NCBI RefSeq assembly: GCF_000004075.3
Contig: NC_026656.2
Location: 620,001-684,000 of the forward strand
Source of the DNA: Cucumis sativus
Lineage: Eukaryota; Streptophyta; Magnoliopsida; Cucurbitales; Cucurbitaceae
Length of the DNA stretch: 64,000 nt
Reading direction: 5' to 3'
Of this stretch, positions 47,713-59,700 are shown one piece after another (the first letter of the stretch is position 1; each line of letters begins with the position of its first letter). Under the pieces are notes generated by a model. It did not search any database. It was not told the DNA's origin and saw nothing but the letters and a program-made list of their open reading frames with translations. The position numbers were made by a program, and so were the translations under genes.

Positions 47713-48290
47713 TAGAAAGCCGAAACTCGGATCAGAAACAATGCCGAGCTCAACCAAGCTGTAGCCTGGGATTTGATGAACCAAAGTGAGCGATTCCAAA
47801 ACGGCGACGTACGTTCAGATAGCACGAACGGGGATCTTGTTTCGTCAAATGCCACTTGAAGCTCTACGAAAACACTACAATGGCGGGGAATTTTGAGCTC
47901 AACCAATTAATCGGAGATTCGGAGAATCGGCCACCGAGTGCGACGGAGGATTACGAGAAAATGAGAATTTCCGACGAGGCAGTCGTTAGTTAAGGATTCT
48001 GTTCTGATCGACGAGTGAAATTGAAGGAAACTCGGTAGAACTGATCCAGTGCTGTGATGAGTTTCGCGCCGATTGTGTTCCACCAGTTAATAGGTTCCAC
48101 GTCACCAATAGAAGGTTTTTTATTCTTTTTTTATTTTAAGAAAATTGCATAAAATATAAATATGTTTTCAGCCAAATTAACTTAATTCGTTTAAAATAAT
48201 TATGGTATTTGTGTTAGTGAGAAAAATTCAATATTATAGGAAGCAAATTAATAATTAGATTTGAATAAATAGGAAAAAAAACAAAACGAG
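47713..48290. promoter_or_regulatory. Leader and promoter region of the golgin gene
   Basis: The first 350 bases upstream of the golgin start are clearly richer in G+C than the flanks, as expected for a 5' untranslated region and core promoter. No TATA box is evident. The tRNA gene lies further upstream on the same strand. Confidence 0.4.
48274..48286 (-). terminator. Pol III terminator of the tRNA-Ala gene
   Basis: On the minus strand a T4 run and then a T8 run start five bases after the tRNA 3' end, the usual RNA polymerase III stop signal. Confidence 0.75.
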
Positions 48291-48363
48291 TGGAGATGCG
48301 GGGTATCGATCCCCGTACCTCTCGCATGCTAAGCGAGCGCTCTACCATCTGAGCTACATCCCC
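48291..48363 (-). tRNA. tRNA-Ala (anticodon AGC)
   Basis: 73 nt, intronless, no encoded CCA, as for a eukaryotic nuclear tRNA. The acceptor stem GGGGATG pairs with CATCTCC (one G-U pair), and the discriminator base is A. The D-arm/A box reads TAGCTCAGATGG, and the anticodon stem CTCGC/GCGAG carries the AGC anticodon in the loop TTAGCAT. The T-arm is CGGGG-ATCGATA-CCCCG, so the first T-loop base is A instead of T, a variant I recall in plant Ala-AGC genes. A G-U pair at position 3-70 (the alanyl-tRNA synthetase identity element) is present. A T-run terminator follows. Confidence 0.96.
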
Positions 48364-51300
48364 ATGTGTACTTTAGGCTAAAGATTACCCTAAATAAATC
48401 ATAAACTTATCTAATAAATGGGCTAAGGCCACTGATATTCGACCCAGTGGACCTATTTAACTGATTGGAGACATTGGGCCCAACTACTAGCCCAGACCTG
48501 AAAAGGGATAATTGCATTTACTTAACTCTCACATTATATTACCAAAGATAAATGAATTTGACCATATCTTTGTATTCTATCTTTTTAATAGGATTAAGTA
48601 AGTTAGTTGTTTTTACTTTCCAATTAAACTATATAAGGTATATGTTTCGTATTGTAAGTAATAGCTTTTTAAAGTTTTGTCAGTACTTATAAAAAATTAT
48701 CGAAAAATCTCTATTCTTTAAAATCATTGTCAAACGTTCTAATATATATCAACAAATATGTTTTTTATCCTTGCACTTGAGAGTCATGAGGACTATATTT
48801 ATAGTCTCTTAGATTGTTTGGAGTAATTAGAAGTGGTTATTATAGTCTTACATATTTCTCACCCAAACGGTCCTTTCATGTTCGAACACACCATTAACAT
48901 CATTAACAATAATTTTCATGAAAAATATGCAAATTTGATTTCAAATTTGAGAGTAAAAATGCAATGAAAAAAAAGCTAGCATTGGGACTAACATTTATTT
49001 ATAGTTACTATTTTGTTTAGAAGAATTATCCACCAAATTTTAGGAATTAAGAAGGTGGGAAAAGTATTCAATGTCTTTTTGCTAAAATTTAGACAAAGCT
49101 TAAATTGCACTCATGTTGAGTATGAACTCAAACACTAGTAATTAGCTTTTACTTTGTTGCTTGTTGTTTACTCATAATTATTATGTCTAATCTTACTTTT
49201 AACCCATTAATCATTAGGTGAAAAGAAAGTGCAATTTTAAACTTTTGGCACGTTTAAATTGGAAAAATATAATCTATAATAATAACATTTACATGCAAAA
49301 GCTAAAACAGTAGAGAGGATATGCTCTCTCTCTATATATATATAATTTAGTTTTCATAAATTCAAATATTTAACAATTCATTATATATTGTATGAAAAGT
49401 TGATATGGTTAATTAGGAACAATAATGATGATAGATAAAGAAACCTTTACAGAAATAGTTGATGATAACACATGTGATGACTTATGAAAGAATACTTATT
49501 GGTTGTCAAACTTTGAATGCTGCATGCAACAACGACGACTAAAAGCAAGACTACGATCGTGTCATATAATATGAAATGACGACACGACTACTATTAGGTA
49601 CACGTGTCTTCGTGTTTAAATCAAACTGTTTTTAATTGTCGTACGTGGTCTAAATAGATGTATAACTTAATAGAATTTTCTTGTTCAATCAACAGTGTGT
49701 ATCTTTAAGATGATAACCATAAATAATTATACCAAGTGGACGAATAATACGAGTTATTACAGTATTATATAATTACATCTACAACAATATATCTGATAGA
49801 TAAAATGAAATCATAATTCAATGTATACTTCTTTCCATTCAAAATGTCAATTTGGAGTGTTTTAATTTAAAAGGATAAAACAGATCGAATGGTTGATAGA
49901 TTACACGTCAGCTTTTGTTAACAGTTTTTAACACATGTAACCTTGTAACCACGCAACGAAATGGAACTAGAACCACAAAAGAGACATCACTATACAAAAG
50001 AGAGAACTAAAGAGACCCATAATAAATTCCAAAGGCAACCTTTCAACGACCATGAAAAAAGCAATCTAAGGAGAGAGAAATATTAACATATGGGGTACCG
50101 TTGAAGAAAGAGAGTGAAAGGGATAGCTTTTAAGTGTATGTGTGAAAGTTCTTAAAGTATGACGATGATATCGAACTCGTGTCGAAGAGATGAATAGTGA
50201 AGTTAGATACGAATGTTTTTAGTACACCAAATTTGAATTTGTTTACGTATAAGCTAAGGTTGTAACTCTCAAATAAACTCTGATCATCATTTGTTTATAA
50301 TATTAGAATACTTTAAGAAATCATCTCTTCTTCTAGCATTGAAGAAGTTGTTGGATTTCCTTGTAATATTCTAAATTTATTCTCCTTCCGCCTTTTATTC
50401 ACGATAAGGTATATGGTATTGTTATTACTTATTAGCTTGTTCAACAGATTTGTTTTGAGAAAAAAAATGAGTTAAAAATGTAACACCTATATCTATAGTT
50501 CAATAGATATGAATTTGTACTATATTATATTTGATATTTGATATTCAAAATATTTAAATATATCTAGATTTTAAAGAGAGTTAGATCTTTTGGTAAAGTA
50601 TTTGTTTACACGTAAATCTACTATTTTGAAATTAAATGCAAAGATATGATTCAAGTATAACATCACTTCAATCATTTCCTAGTTGATCCAAAAGTTGTGG
50701 ATGAAACAAAATAAATCATTTTCAAAATATTGAAAGCATTTATCAAGATTTTTTGTCCCCTTGCATTATTATATTTCATTCTAAACTTTTAAATTATAAG
50801 TTTATCATTTATAATCTATATTTTTCTAATATTCACTCTTTTATTTTTAATTGCAATACTAACCATGAGGCGACAATGGATTTAAACCATCACATATGAT
50901 ACACATCTTTTGTTTCGATCTTATCTTTAAAGAAACCTTGTCCATATATATTATAATCCATCCGCTTGTCTTTTTGTTATAAAGTAAATTTATTGGCTAT
51001 GTGACATGCATACTAATGTTATTTCAATTTATATATATATACAAAACATAACATTGAACGAGACTTGAGCCCCAAAACCAAGACTAAACCTACGTACATC
51101 GAGAAATGCTAATAAATTAATAATTAGATTCAAAATAATTAAGTATATAACATCATTTTAAGAAATAATTAGATTCAAAATAATTAAGTATATAACAATA
51201 TTTTAAGAAAGTTGCAAATATTGGTGTATCGAGTCCATCAACAATATAATAGGTTTTGCTATATTTATGATTTTTTTAAAAGTTTGATATATGCTTAATT

Positions 51301-51952
51301 ATTATTCATAAAATTGCAACTAATTATAATTAATGGAAGTTTAAAAATTTATTATCCAAAAAAATTATTAGATTTTTTTCTCATACTTTGCCAAAAAAAA
51401 AATCTAAAAACTAAGCATATGACACAATATAATGATCCATGATAATGTCTACTCTATTTGTCAACACATCCACTTGATTCGATCGAGCATAAAATAGAAT
51501 AAAACTTTCTATTTGATCCAAAACTCATGAATACAACATATGGTCACGATCAAAAGTAAAAGATTCTTGAGAAGGAATGTTCGAATTAACTCAAACAACT
51601 ACACTGTGACATTTTCAGTAAATTGAAGACTCAAATTTCGAGTCATCACTGAAATACATACTGTATAATAAAAAAAGAAAAAAGAAAAATTACTCTAAAA
51701 TTAGAAAAAGATTCAAATCTAAATTTTATTACAATTACTAAAAAGAAAAAGAAGAAAGTAATGATCCAAACTTATAGATATGAACTGCTCTCGAGCTTTA
51801 AATGAATCTCACGTCTCTCGAGGCCATTAAACACGTCGATTCGACGCTCATTTATGACGATGTGTAATGTAATTGTAAACCCAAACCCGCCTATTCATCG
51901 CCAATTAAACGCCGATCGGAATTAAAAAAGAAAAGGAAAACAAAAAGCACCT
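48364..51952. other. Intergenic DNA between tRNA-Ala and the DUF761 gene
   Basis: No gene is recognised in 3.6 kb. Long open frames are absent. One 45-bp tandem duplication (51121-51210) is present; otherwise it is AT-rich with short simple repeats. Confidence 0.55.
51121..51210. repeat. 45-bp near-perfect tandem duplication
   Basis: Two adjacent copies (51121-51165 and 51166-51210) starting TAATTAGATTCAAAATAATT, differing at only a few bases. Confidence 0.9.
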
Positions 51953-52594
51953 TCATCGGCAAAGTGTGTTCCGATACGGCGATTCAAACGCCGCTAAACT
52001 TCTCTCCAGCCGTAGATCCGTGTAGAATTTCTTGATGAATTCCTCAGCGGCTTTATCAACGAACTGACTATCGCCGTCGTCCTTTAACGAAAACGGCGAA
52101 TCCGTAACACGTAACTGCCGTACGACTAACGGACTTTTTCCAAATCCAGGCAACGGCACTAACGGCGACGCTTCGGATTTCTGATCGGTATGAAGAATAT
52201 CAAGAACTCTTTGAACGGCGGTAACAGTGGAGAAATCGTCGTAGCGGTAAGATTTGGGGAAATAGTGTTGTTTACGGAGTTTTTTGTTGAAGTAACGGAA
52301 CGGATATGCTGTATTAGCAGGACTGTTACTGCAACTAAATTCGTAATCACGAGTTGAGATGTAAGAATTAGCGATATCAATTGTTTGGCAACTGAAAGCA
52401 GATCCGTGGTGGAATTCGACGAGATTCGCAATTGCTTTTCCAGCGATTTTGCTTCGTTTAAGCATTAAATGAAGATCGAATGTGATCTTGCTTTTGCTTA
52501 ATCCTTTCCTCAACATGAACACAACCGCTCGTAATACGTTCCATAGCTTCTTCTTCACTGCCGGACGAATCGGCTCCATTTCCATTTCTAACAA
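51953..52594 (-). CDS. DUF761 domain protein (Avr9/Cf-9 rapidly elicited protein 146-like)
   Basis: Function unknown. The family includes tomato/tobacco ACRE146-type proteins induced during defence signalling. Intronless, up to 213 residues. The N-terminal block (about 8-60) with KKLWNVLRAVVFMLRKG and the basic LMLKRSKIAGKAI is the conserved plant N-terminal region. The middle is Ser/Tyr-rich. The C-terminal DUF761 motif, VDKAAEEFIKKFYTDLRLER, is at 179-198. No signal peptide or membrane span is seen. The start may be M1 (52594), M4 (52585) or M6; all lie within the first six residues. A TATA box and a GA-rich leader lie upstream. G+C is higher than in the surroundings, as for the other genes here. 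Confidence 0.88.
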   Translation of the reverse strand: MLEMEMEPIRPAVKKKLWNVLRAVVFMLRKGLSKSKITFDLHLMLKRSKIAGKAIANLVEFHHGSAFSCQTIDIANSYISTRDYEFSCSNSPANTAYPFRYFNKKLRKQHYFPKSYRYDDFSTVTAVQRVLDILHTDQKSEASPLVPLPGFGKSPLVVRQLRVTDSPFSLKDDGDSQFVDKAAEEFIKKFYTDLRLERSLAAFESPYRNTLCR

Positions 52595-52649
52595 ACGAAC
52601 AGAATTTCAGAAAAAAAATTCGTAATAATACTGCCGCTCTGTTTCTTCC

Positions 52650-52712
52650 TCGTCTTCGAGAGAAACGATTTCCTTCTTTTCTTCTTTTCTTCTTTTCTCC
52701 TTTTTCTTTTTC
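52650..52712 (-). promoter_or_regulatory. GA-rich leader tract of the DUF761 gene
   Basis: On the minus strand a run of GAAAAGAAGAAAAGAAG units lies between the TATA box and the start codon. GA-rich leaders like this are possible BPC/GAGA-factor or translation-enhancing sites in plants; the role here is inference. Confidence 0.35.
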
Positions 52713-52753
52713 AGTTTTGAGGTGCTTGAACTTAATCGGTTACAATGAGAGCG

Positions 52754-52763
52754 ATATATAAAG
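52754..52763 (-). promoter_or_regulatory. TATA box of the DUF761 gene
   Basis: TTTATATATC in the context CCCTTTATATATCGC on the minus strand, about 160 bp upstream of the start codon. It predicts transcription from about 52725 and a leader of about 130 bases. Confidence 0.55.
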
Positions 52764-54298
52764 GGAACTAATGGTACTTAGTGAAGAATATTATCTCACT
52801 CGCAGTAACAATTCGTGTTCTTAATTACAACAAATATAAAGGTGTTTGTGTATTGTGCAAACGCCGTTTTCGCGAGTGGGTGTGAGATTTGTCTTTCCTT
52901 TCGTTAAGTAAAGCCAAAAGAAAAATAATAAATATCTAATACAAAGGCTAATAATATTTCTTTTTTGGGAGTTTTTTTTTTTCTTAAAAGAATGGAAGTA
53001 ACATTAATTAATTTGGAATTTTCTTCCAAATGAATCGAAAATTCGAATTGCTTTTTCTTTTTGTGAAAATTAATTTTGGAATTGGTTTGGCCAATGATTA
53101 CATATATCATGATCGTCAACCTTTGCCCAAATACCAAGTTACTAGGTGACATGAATTCCAAGTTTAAAGTTTTAGATGATTTCTTCTTGGAATTCCCACC
53201 ATCATTCTATTCTTTCTAACGTTGAACATTATCTAATTTAATAAGATTTCTAAAGGGTTAAAATAGAGGGCAAATTTTCGAAAATAATGTTTTTTTTTAA
53301 ATAGTGACAAAAAAAAATATGGCAGTGTGAATTTTTTTTTAATTATGTTTAACTTGGAGGTCGAGTACACGACGTCCATTAATCTACGTCAACTATATAA
53401 TACTTTATTTATTTTAACCCTAATCTTTGGTCTTCTTTTCATTCCTTTGCGGGGGTCGTCTACATCCCTCTCTAAGCTTCATCTTCTTCTCATAGGAGTT
53501 GGAGTCGCCAATATCACTTTTCATCTCCATCTCCATTCAAGTGTCGATCCTTAGTTGCAAGTCACACCTTTTTGTCCGAGTTCAGCCACAAGTTAGTTGT
53601 GCCCTCTCCTCTATCACGCATGTTACCTGCTTCCGCTAGTTGACTGTCACATAGGATTGATATGTGTGCAACATCGTATACCACATAGATTTGGTACACA
53701 GATTCCACCCTACTGGTTTTTACCTTTCTTTTCCGTCTATCCTACTTTTTACATTATTAAAAAAATAAAAGTTTAGTTTTAGTTTAAGATTTTTTTCATT
53801 ATTTTTAATAGGTTATAATATATCTAGTTTACTTTACTAGTGAACTTATTAGATATAGTTTAAATTATGTTTAACGAAAATATTAGACTTTAATATTTGT
53901 GTTTAGTAGAATGGTTAACTTTTAAACGTACGGAAAACGTCAACTGCTTATGAGACAAAAATATAGTAATGATTAAAAATGTAAGAGAACTAGTCAAGCT
54001 AATGAGAATATTTTAATGTTTAAAAGAGAAAAAACCTAATAAAAACATTGCACATATGTCATCGAGTCATATGTGTAAATTTCCTATCGTTTTTAAATTT
54101 AAAAATTTAGTCAAGTACAAATTAAGTTTCTACATAATTACTTCGATTTAGTTTAAAAAAAACGCATCTCTATCGTATTTAAAATCACTATCAAACATGT
54201 CTTTAATCAATCAAATATAATTCTATACTTTTAATTGCAACTTCTCATATCGTGAAAATTGATTTTAAATTATAAACGCACGCTTAGAAGCGGGACTT

Positions 54299-54342
54299 CC
54301 AGAAATGCTAACTTTACTTTCCAGAAATGCTAACTTTACTTT
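54299..54342. repeat. 22-bp perfect tandem duplication
   Basis: CCAGAAATGCTAACTTTACT plus TT occurs twice in direct succession. Confidence 0.9.
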
Positions 54343-55139
54343 TTTAACTTTATTTTAAAAAAGTTTTGCAGATCAATTTAAAACGTTTCAATTCATATCT
54401 ATTAAATTTGAAGTAAATTTAAATATTTAATGATATATTTTTTTAAAATTCAACTATAGGTTTACTGTGAATTTGAACCTCTAAATCTTTAATTAATTGA
54501 TGATATATATATACACGATTAGTTCACTTGCATGTTTCTTTCTTACCTACCAATAGGTTGATATTAATATTTTATAAATGTTGTGAAGTTACCAAATTAA
54601 TTGACTATTTAATCTTGAAATATTTGTTAAAGAATATTTGTTAAATGATTGATAGAATAATATTCATTTACAAGAGTTTGGAGTCGTTTATACTTTTCCA
54701 ATCCGACTTTCTTTAGTTGGTTTGGTTTCAAATTTCAAACTTTTCAACTACAAATATTTTTTAGTAGAACATGGGATGAAAGATTGAATTTCAAATTATA
54801 GAAACTATATCATACTAATATCACTAAGCTAAGTCCATTTTAACATAAACAACAAAATAATTCTACCATGTTACCCTTTTTCATCGTCAACAAATAAGTA
54901 TACGAACGTTTTTCAAAATCAATACTATAAAATTAAACTATTACCACAAAAGTTACTTTATAATTTCTCCCAAATGTCCATTCTAATTTCAATAATTCTT
55001 AAATTTAATTCTTCTGTGTTTTTAATCAAACAAGCTAAATAATATTAAGAATGTTTTCCATGCAATAAAACACCACATGTAAATATGTTTTCAATTTTTA
55101 TCGTAAACACGCTATTATATAACAAACAACTATTTAAAA

Positions 55140-55280
55140 ACAAAATCAACGATAGCTACTCAGGTTTATATAGTAAATTTTATCGCTGATAGTTATTTAT
55201 ATACTACCGTAATAGAATATAAAATTTTGTTATAGCTGGTAAATATTTTAATTTATTTTTTTATTTTTTAAAACGATAAG
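55140..55280. repeat. Dispersed TTTGCTATAG-type repeat, copy E
   Basis: AACGATAGCTACTCAGGTTT, then TATCGCTGATAGTTATTTAT, then TAGAATATAAAATTTTGTTA and TAGCTGGTAAATATTTTAAT. It is the best preserved copy. Confidence 0.6.
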
Positions 55281-55799
55281 AAAAAGAAATAAAAAAATAA
55301 AAAAATTTAAAAATGAAAATAACGTATACATACTTATTTTTTAAAAAAATTACAAATTAAAAAACGAATACTATGAGTATAAGAGTTAAAATTAGATTGA
55401 TTAAAATTGGAAAAATTTTGAAACAGAAGATTAAAATAGTAACTTACTTTTACTATTCTCTAAGAAACTATTCGGATTGAGGGAAAAAAGTATTAATATA
55501 TCTAAAGTAAGAGAGGCTGCGTTTTATTTAACCGAATCCGACAAAAGAGTGGTTGAGTCTTTTGACGATTTACACATGAAAGATGGAAAAAGTGCAAATT
55601 TGTATTTTTTTTTTTTCGCCTAAGAGAAAAACAAAATACAAATATTGTAAAAGAATGGAATCTATTTTTTACTTTAAAATAAACATTATTAATGATTCAA
55701 ATACTTCAAAATCAACAAAACTCCAACTTCCAATTCCATACAACACCAATAAACATATATATATATATATATAAACAAATATAATTCAAGTTATTATAT

Positions 55800-55925
55800 C
55801 AAATATATTTCTATACATTGATGAAGGATATTACTAGCTATTAAAATTTTGTTATGATATTAATATGAAATTTTGCTATAGCTTATAAATATTTTGTCAA
55901 ATTTGCTATTTTTATATTCTTTCTA
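55800..55925. repeat. Dispersed TTTGCTATAG-type repeat, copy F
   Basis: ATCAAATATATTTCTATACA, then ATTACTAGCTATTAAAATTT, then ATGAAATTTTGCTATAGCTT and ATAAATATTTTGTCAAATTT. It is closest to copy C at 25.1 kb. Confidence 0.55.
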
Positions 55926-56544
55926 TTATCTTCTTATCTATATATTAAATTAGTCTAAAAACACAAATTGCATATCCGTTGAATTACCTTGTATCAAAAA
56001 TGCAAAGTTAATACAATTAAATTATGTAACATTCACTTTACCGCTTTAAATTATTTATACGTCGTCAATTTCTATCTAATAACTAAATATGAAATTTCAT
56101 GTATACGTTTACGACTAAAAGTCGAATTGATAAATGTATGATAAACGTAAAAAAAAAAAGGACTAAAATTAAATTTAACATTATTTATTAGTGATTTGCA
56201 GTTGCTTTTACTTGATATGGTTTAAATTCAAGTAATTAACATTATTCTTGTCTAAAAATCCTGCTAGAGTATTACCCAAAAAATTATTTCTAAATAAATA
56301 AAAGAACAACTAGAGAAATAAGAACCAATAAAGATTAACAAATGCAATAAAATTTTCAATTCACTTTTAATAACATCAATGTGAAATTGAATAGCAACCC
56401 TAAATAAATATATTACTTTACAAGTTACAGATGAATAATTTACATTACGAAGAAACCAAAATTTAATATCCAAATTCAATATGGGAAGAAACCTGACCCC
56501 AACTCCTTTCATTTTCCAGCTTAAATGCAAACAGAATTTAAAAT

Positions 56545-56775
56545 TTAACAAATAAATATAGAATACAAATAAATGAATGAATGGATGAATGAAAGCTTAG
56601 AGAATTTCTTGTGCTGCGTTTTATACCACACGCCGCCCTCAGCAGCCAGCTTGAGAAAGTTGGCAGAATGAATTTCATTACCTAACAAGTTGACACGTGT
56701 CACATTAATGCCCTTCTTCCGAGCTACTTTTATAATATGCAGAAACGATGATGATCTTACTAACGTATTTCTATG
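56545..56775 (-). pseudogene. Unassigned coding-like fragment, 76 open codons
   Basis: A stop-to-stop open frame on the minus strand without an early Met, inside a local G+C-richer island (about 56625-56750). The translated middle looks like a real protein: KVARKKGINVTRVNLLGNEI then HSANFLKLAAEGGVWYKTQH, followed by KKFSKLS. The last 15 or so codons run into AT-rich low-complexity DNA. I do not recognise the family. It could be one exon of an unlocated gene, a captured gene fragment or a pseudogene. An ACACGTGT (G-box/ABRE-like) palindrome lies inside it and could instead mark a promoter. Coding status is uncertain. Confidence 0.35.
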
Positions 56776-56778
56776 TCA

Positions 56779-59700
56779 GTTGAGTCTGATTTACTTTGAT
56801 AGGATGATAGGTTTTTTTTTTATATTCGATATAATATCAATTTATTACGATTTAGTATTTTAAACTTATCGTTAACTATTTATTGATTTAAATACGAACT
56901 TATATTTCATACACCTAATTTAACTAGTCATATTCGATCATCATTATTATTGTAAAAAAATTAAGTTTGTAATTATTGTTCTCACGATCTCATACATACA
57001 CACACATATATATATATATATTATTTGTTACTTTTTTATGAATATTATTTTGAAAACTATGTGATTTTTTTTTTAATACTGATAAAAATTAGTTGTAAAA
57101 GAATTTGTTCATCTTGTTGTAATTTTAAGATTTAGCAAATTTAAAAGTGATGATTCTCTGATAACCCTATGATTACCGTTTGATAACTCTCTGGTAGTTC
57201 TATGATTATTGTTTGATAGTCATACGATATTATTAATTTTGTTATAGTCGCAAATATGCAAAAAATTGGTATCATGAGCTATTTTTTTCTAAATGTTCTT
57301 TTTCACAATTTTAACTATAATACAAAGTGCTTGGTTAGAACAAACAAAACAGAAAAGGAAAAGATTACAAGTAGGTATATTAAGAAATCTTAAAAATTGA
57401 AAATACAAACGTCATTTTTTTAAAACATGAAATGACTAAGGACAAAATTATTATTAAAATAGCACGTTTTTGCAATATGTTTTTAGTACATAACGTTTAA
57501 CAATTATTACCACTTTGATTCTTGTACTTATCATGCTCGTTTTCACTATGATACATGTATACATGTACTTAAAGTGATATCATTATAATTTTAGTCTAAT
57601 GACTAAAATAGAGCAAACCTTGCAAACAAAAACGCAAAAGTAAGGTTGAATTGAAACAAAAATGAAATTTGAAAAATTCATTTTAAAAGTTTAAAAGTTA
57701 TTTATTTATTTATTGAGGAAATAGCAACAAAATTTCTGTATATTTTATGGCATTATTATTTTTTTAAAAACAATTATTTTAAATAATTCAATTGCACAAA
57801 GATAATAAAATTAAATATTCGTCTTATGTGTCTTACTGCTATTTAAAATAGTATTAAATGTTCATGTACAACCTTTGTACTCAAATTCTCTCATCTTATA
57901 TCCTTATGTGAATTATTTATGAAGTTGTCGCCTTTGAGCTCGTTTTTATTTTAATGCTTTGTAAATATCTTAGAAAATCAATTTATTCTCATTAAATTAT
58001 CGTCACTATTATTTATTTGAATTATATATTTTTTTCTTAGGTTGGAATTATTATGATTACAACTGAATTCTTTTTTTATGTAAATAATTTTTTTTTTGGG
58101 CTCAATCACTAGAAATTTGAACTTTTTTCCTTTTATGAAATGCATTGGAAATCAAATAAGACTACAACTGTAATTAATTTAGAAGTAGGTAACAGTTTGG
58201 AAAGTTTAAAACATAAATATGTAATCGAGAAGAAGAAGAAAAATCAATCAATTTCAATGGTTAAATAAATAAAATTGAATTCTCAAAGTCATGAATGTAT
58301 CCAATCTCATTGCTGATATTTGCTTTAAAAAAAATATATAATTAATTTATAAGTACGGTTTAAAAATTATACCATAGATAATAGTATTTATTACATGTCG
58401 TGGCAAGGATATATAATTCAGCTGACAAAGTTTATATTACTTATTTCAAAGTTTAAAGCTCAAATCTTCACCCACGGTGAGAAAAACACTTATTAAATGT
58501 ATTTCTTTTCTATATACATATTTATTAGTTGACACCACGTTAATTTAAATCTAGAACAAGCTAATTGAGTGAAGTTAACTTAATTGTTATAATAAAAAAT
58601 TTGAACTCTCGAGAAGAAACAAAAGAAAATACAATAAGGCTCTCGACACCCTCGATCTCTAACACGCAGTAGATGTATGTTGATAATTAGTGGATGATTC
58701 TAAATTTATTTGCAGGGTTTAGTATAATCGTTTAGGGAAGATAATTTGAACTTTAAATAAGATGGCCAATAATAATAATAATGTATATCTTGTATACTTA
58801 TTTTGATAGGATGATATATACTTTAGAGTTTCTATTTTTCTCAATGACAATGGATTTTTATAACCACTCGATTTAAACATCAATACACAAAGTTCATTAT
58901 TTATATCTCTCGTACTTTTAATAAATTGTCGTAAAACACAAAAAAAAAATCGTAATATAAATACTAAAAACAACATCAATAACTTAGTTTGGAAACACAC
59001 AAAACTTTAACTATTAATCTAAATAATCTTTATAAAATTTTTTAACGAAACATATTATTCAATATCAGTATTTTAAATCTATATATATATTCGTAAAATA
59101 AAAATCCTCCAATCCATATCTCTCACCATCAATATTTTAATTCTTACTCACTTAAGTATATTATATACTAAATCCATGTATAGTCTATTAACATATTAAT
59201 TGTGGCAATGGACATATCAATTTGTAAACAAATGAATATTGCACAATCAACTTCTCAACAAGAAATTTCCATGCAACAACAAAACAACAATAAATAGAAT
59301 CGATTTTTGTACATAGGTCTTCGTTGAAATTATATTAATAATTAATCCAATGAAGAAAAATATATTGTATAATTTCTTATTTTTTTAATAAAAATCACGA
59401 ATCGCTAGTTGGTGGGTGGTTTAAGTTCAAAGTCTTCGCCTAGTGGAACGACGTTGTGGGGTCGGATAGTTACGGGGGCCTATACGATATTGAAAGTTCA
59501 TAGATCAAATATGTGATCACCAAATCAAAAGTAAATACCCACCAATTTTCATCGTCTATTATATTTGTATATTTAGTCTTTAGTCAATTATTTATGAATG
59601 AAAAATACATAAACAAATTATTTTTTCCATAAAAAAGTTACCAACTTTGTTGTCAATACAAGAAATTTCAAATTATTTCTTTAACAAAGTTCAAATTATA

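Larger units (their letters stand above)
52764..56544. other. Intergenic DNA with repeats
   Basis: No gene is recognised. It contains a G+C-richer stretch of unknown origin (about 53430-53740), a 22-bp tandem duplication (54299-54342) and two copies of the dispersed TTTGCTATAG repeat. The hydrophobic open frame at 53327-53554 has no family resemblance. Confidence 0.5.

Noticed and set aside
52159-52431. 90-aa minus frame inside the DUF761 gene
   Set aside because: Alternative frame of a recognised gene with Ser/Thr/Ile-biased composition.
53327-53554. Hydrophobic 75-aa plus frame that might be a membrane peptide
   Set aside because: T-rich DNA gives hydrophobic residues by default; no family motif, promoter or splice context.
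59398-59490. Possible tRNA-derived SINE (TTCAAAGTC and GCCTAGTGG boxes)
   Set aside because: The box order is wrong for a Pol III promoter on either strand and no tail or duplication is visible.
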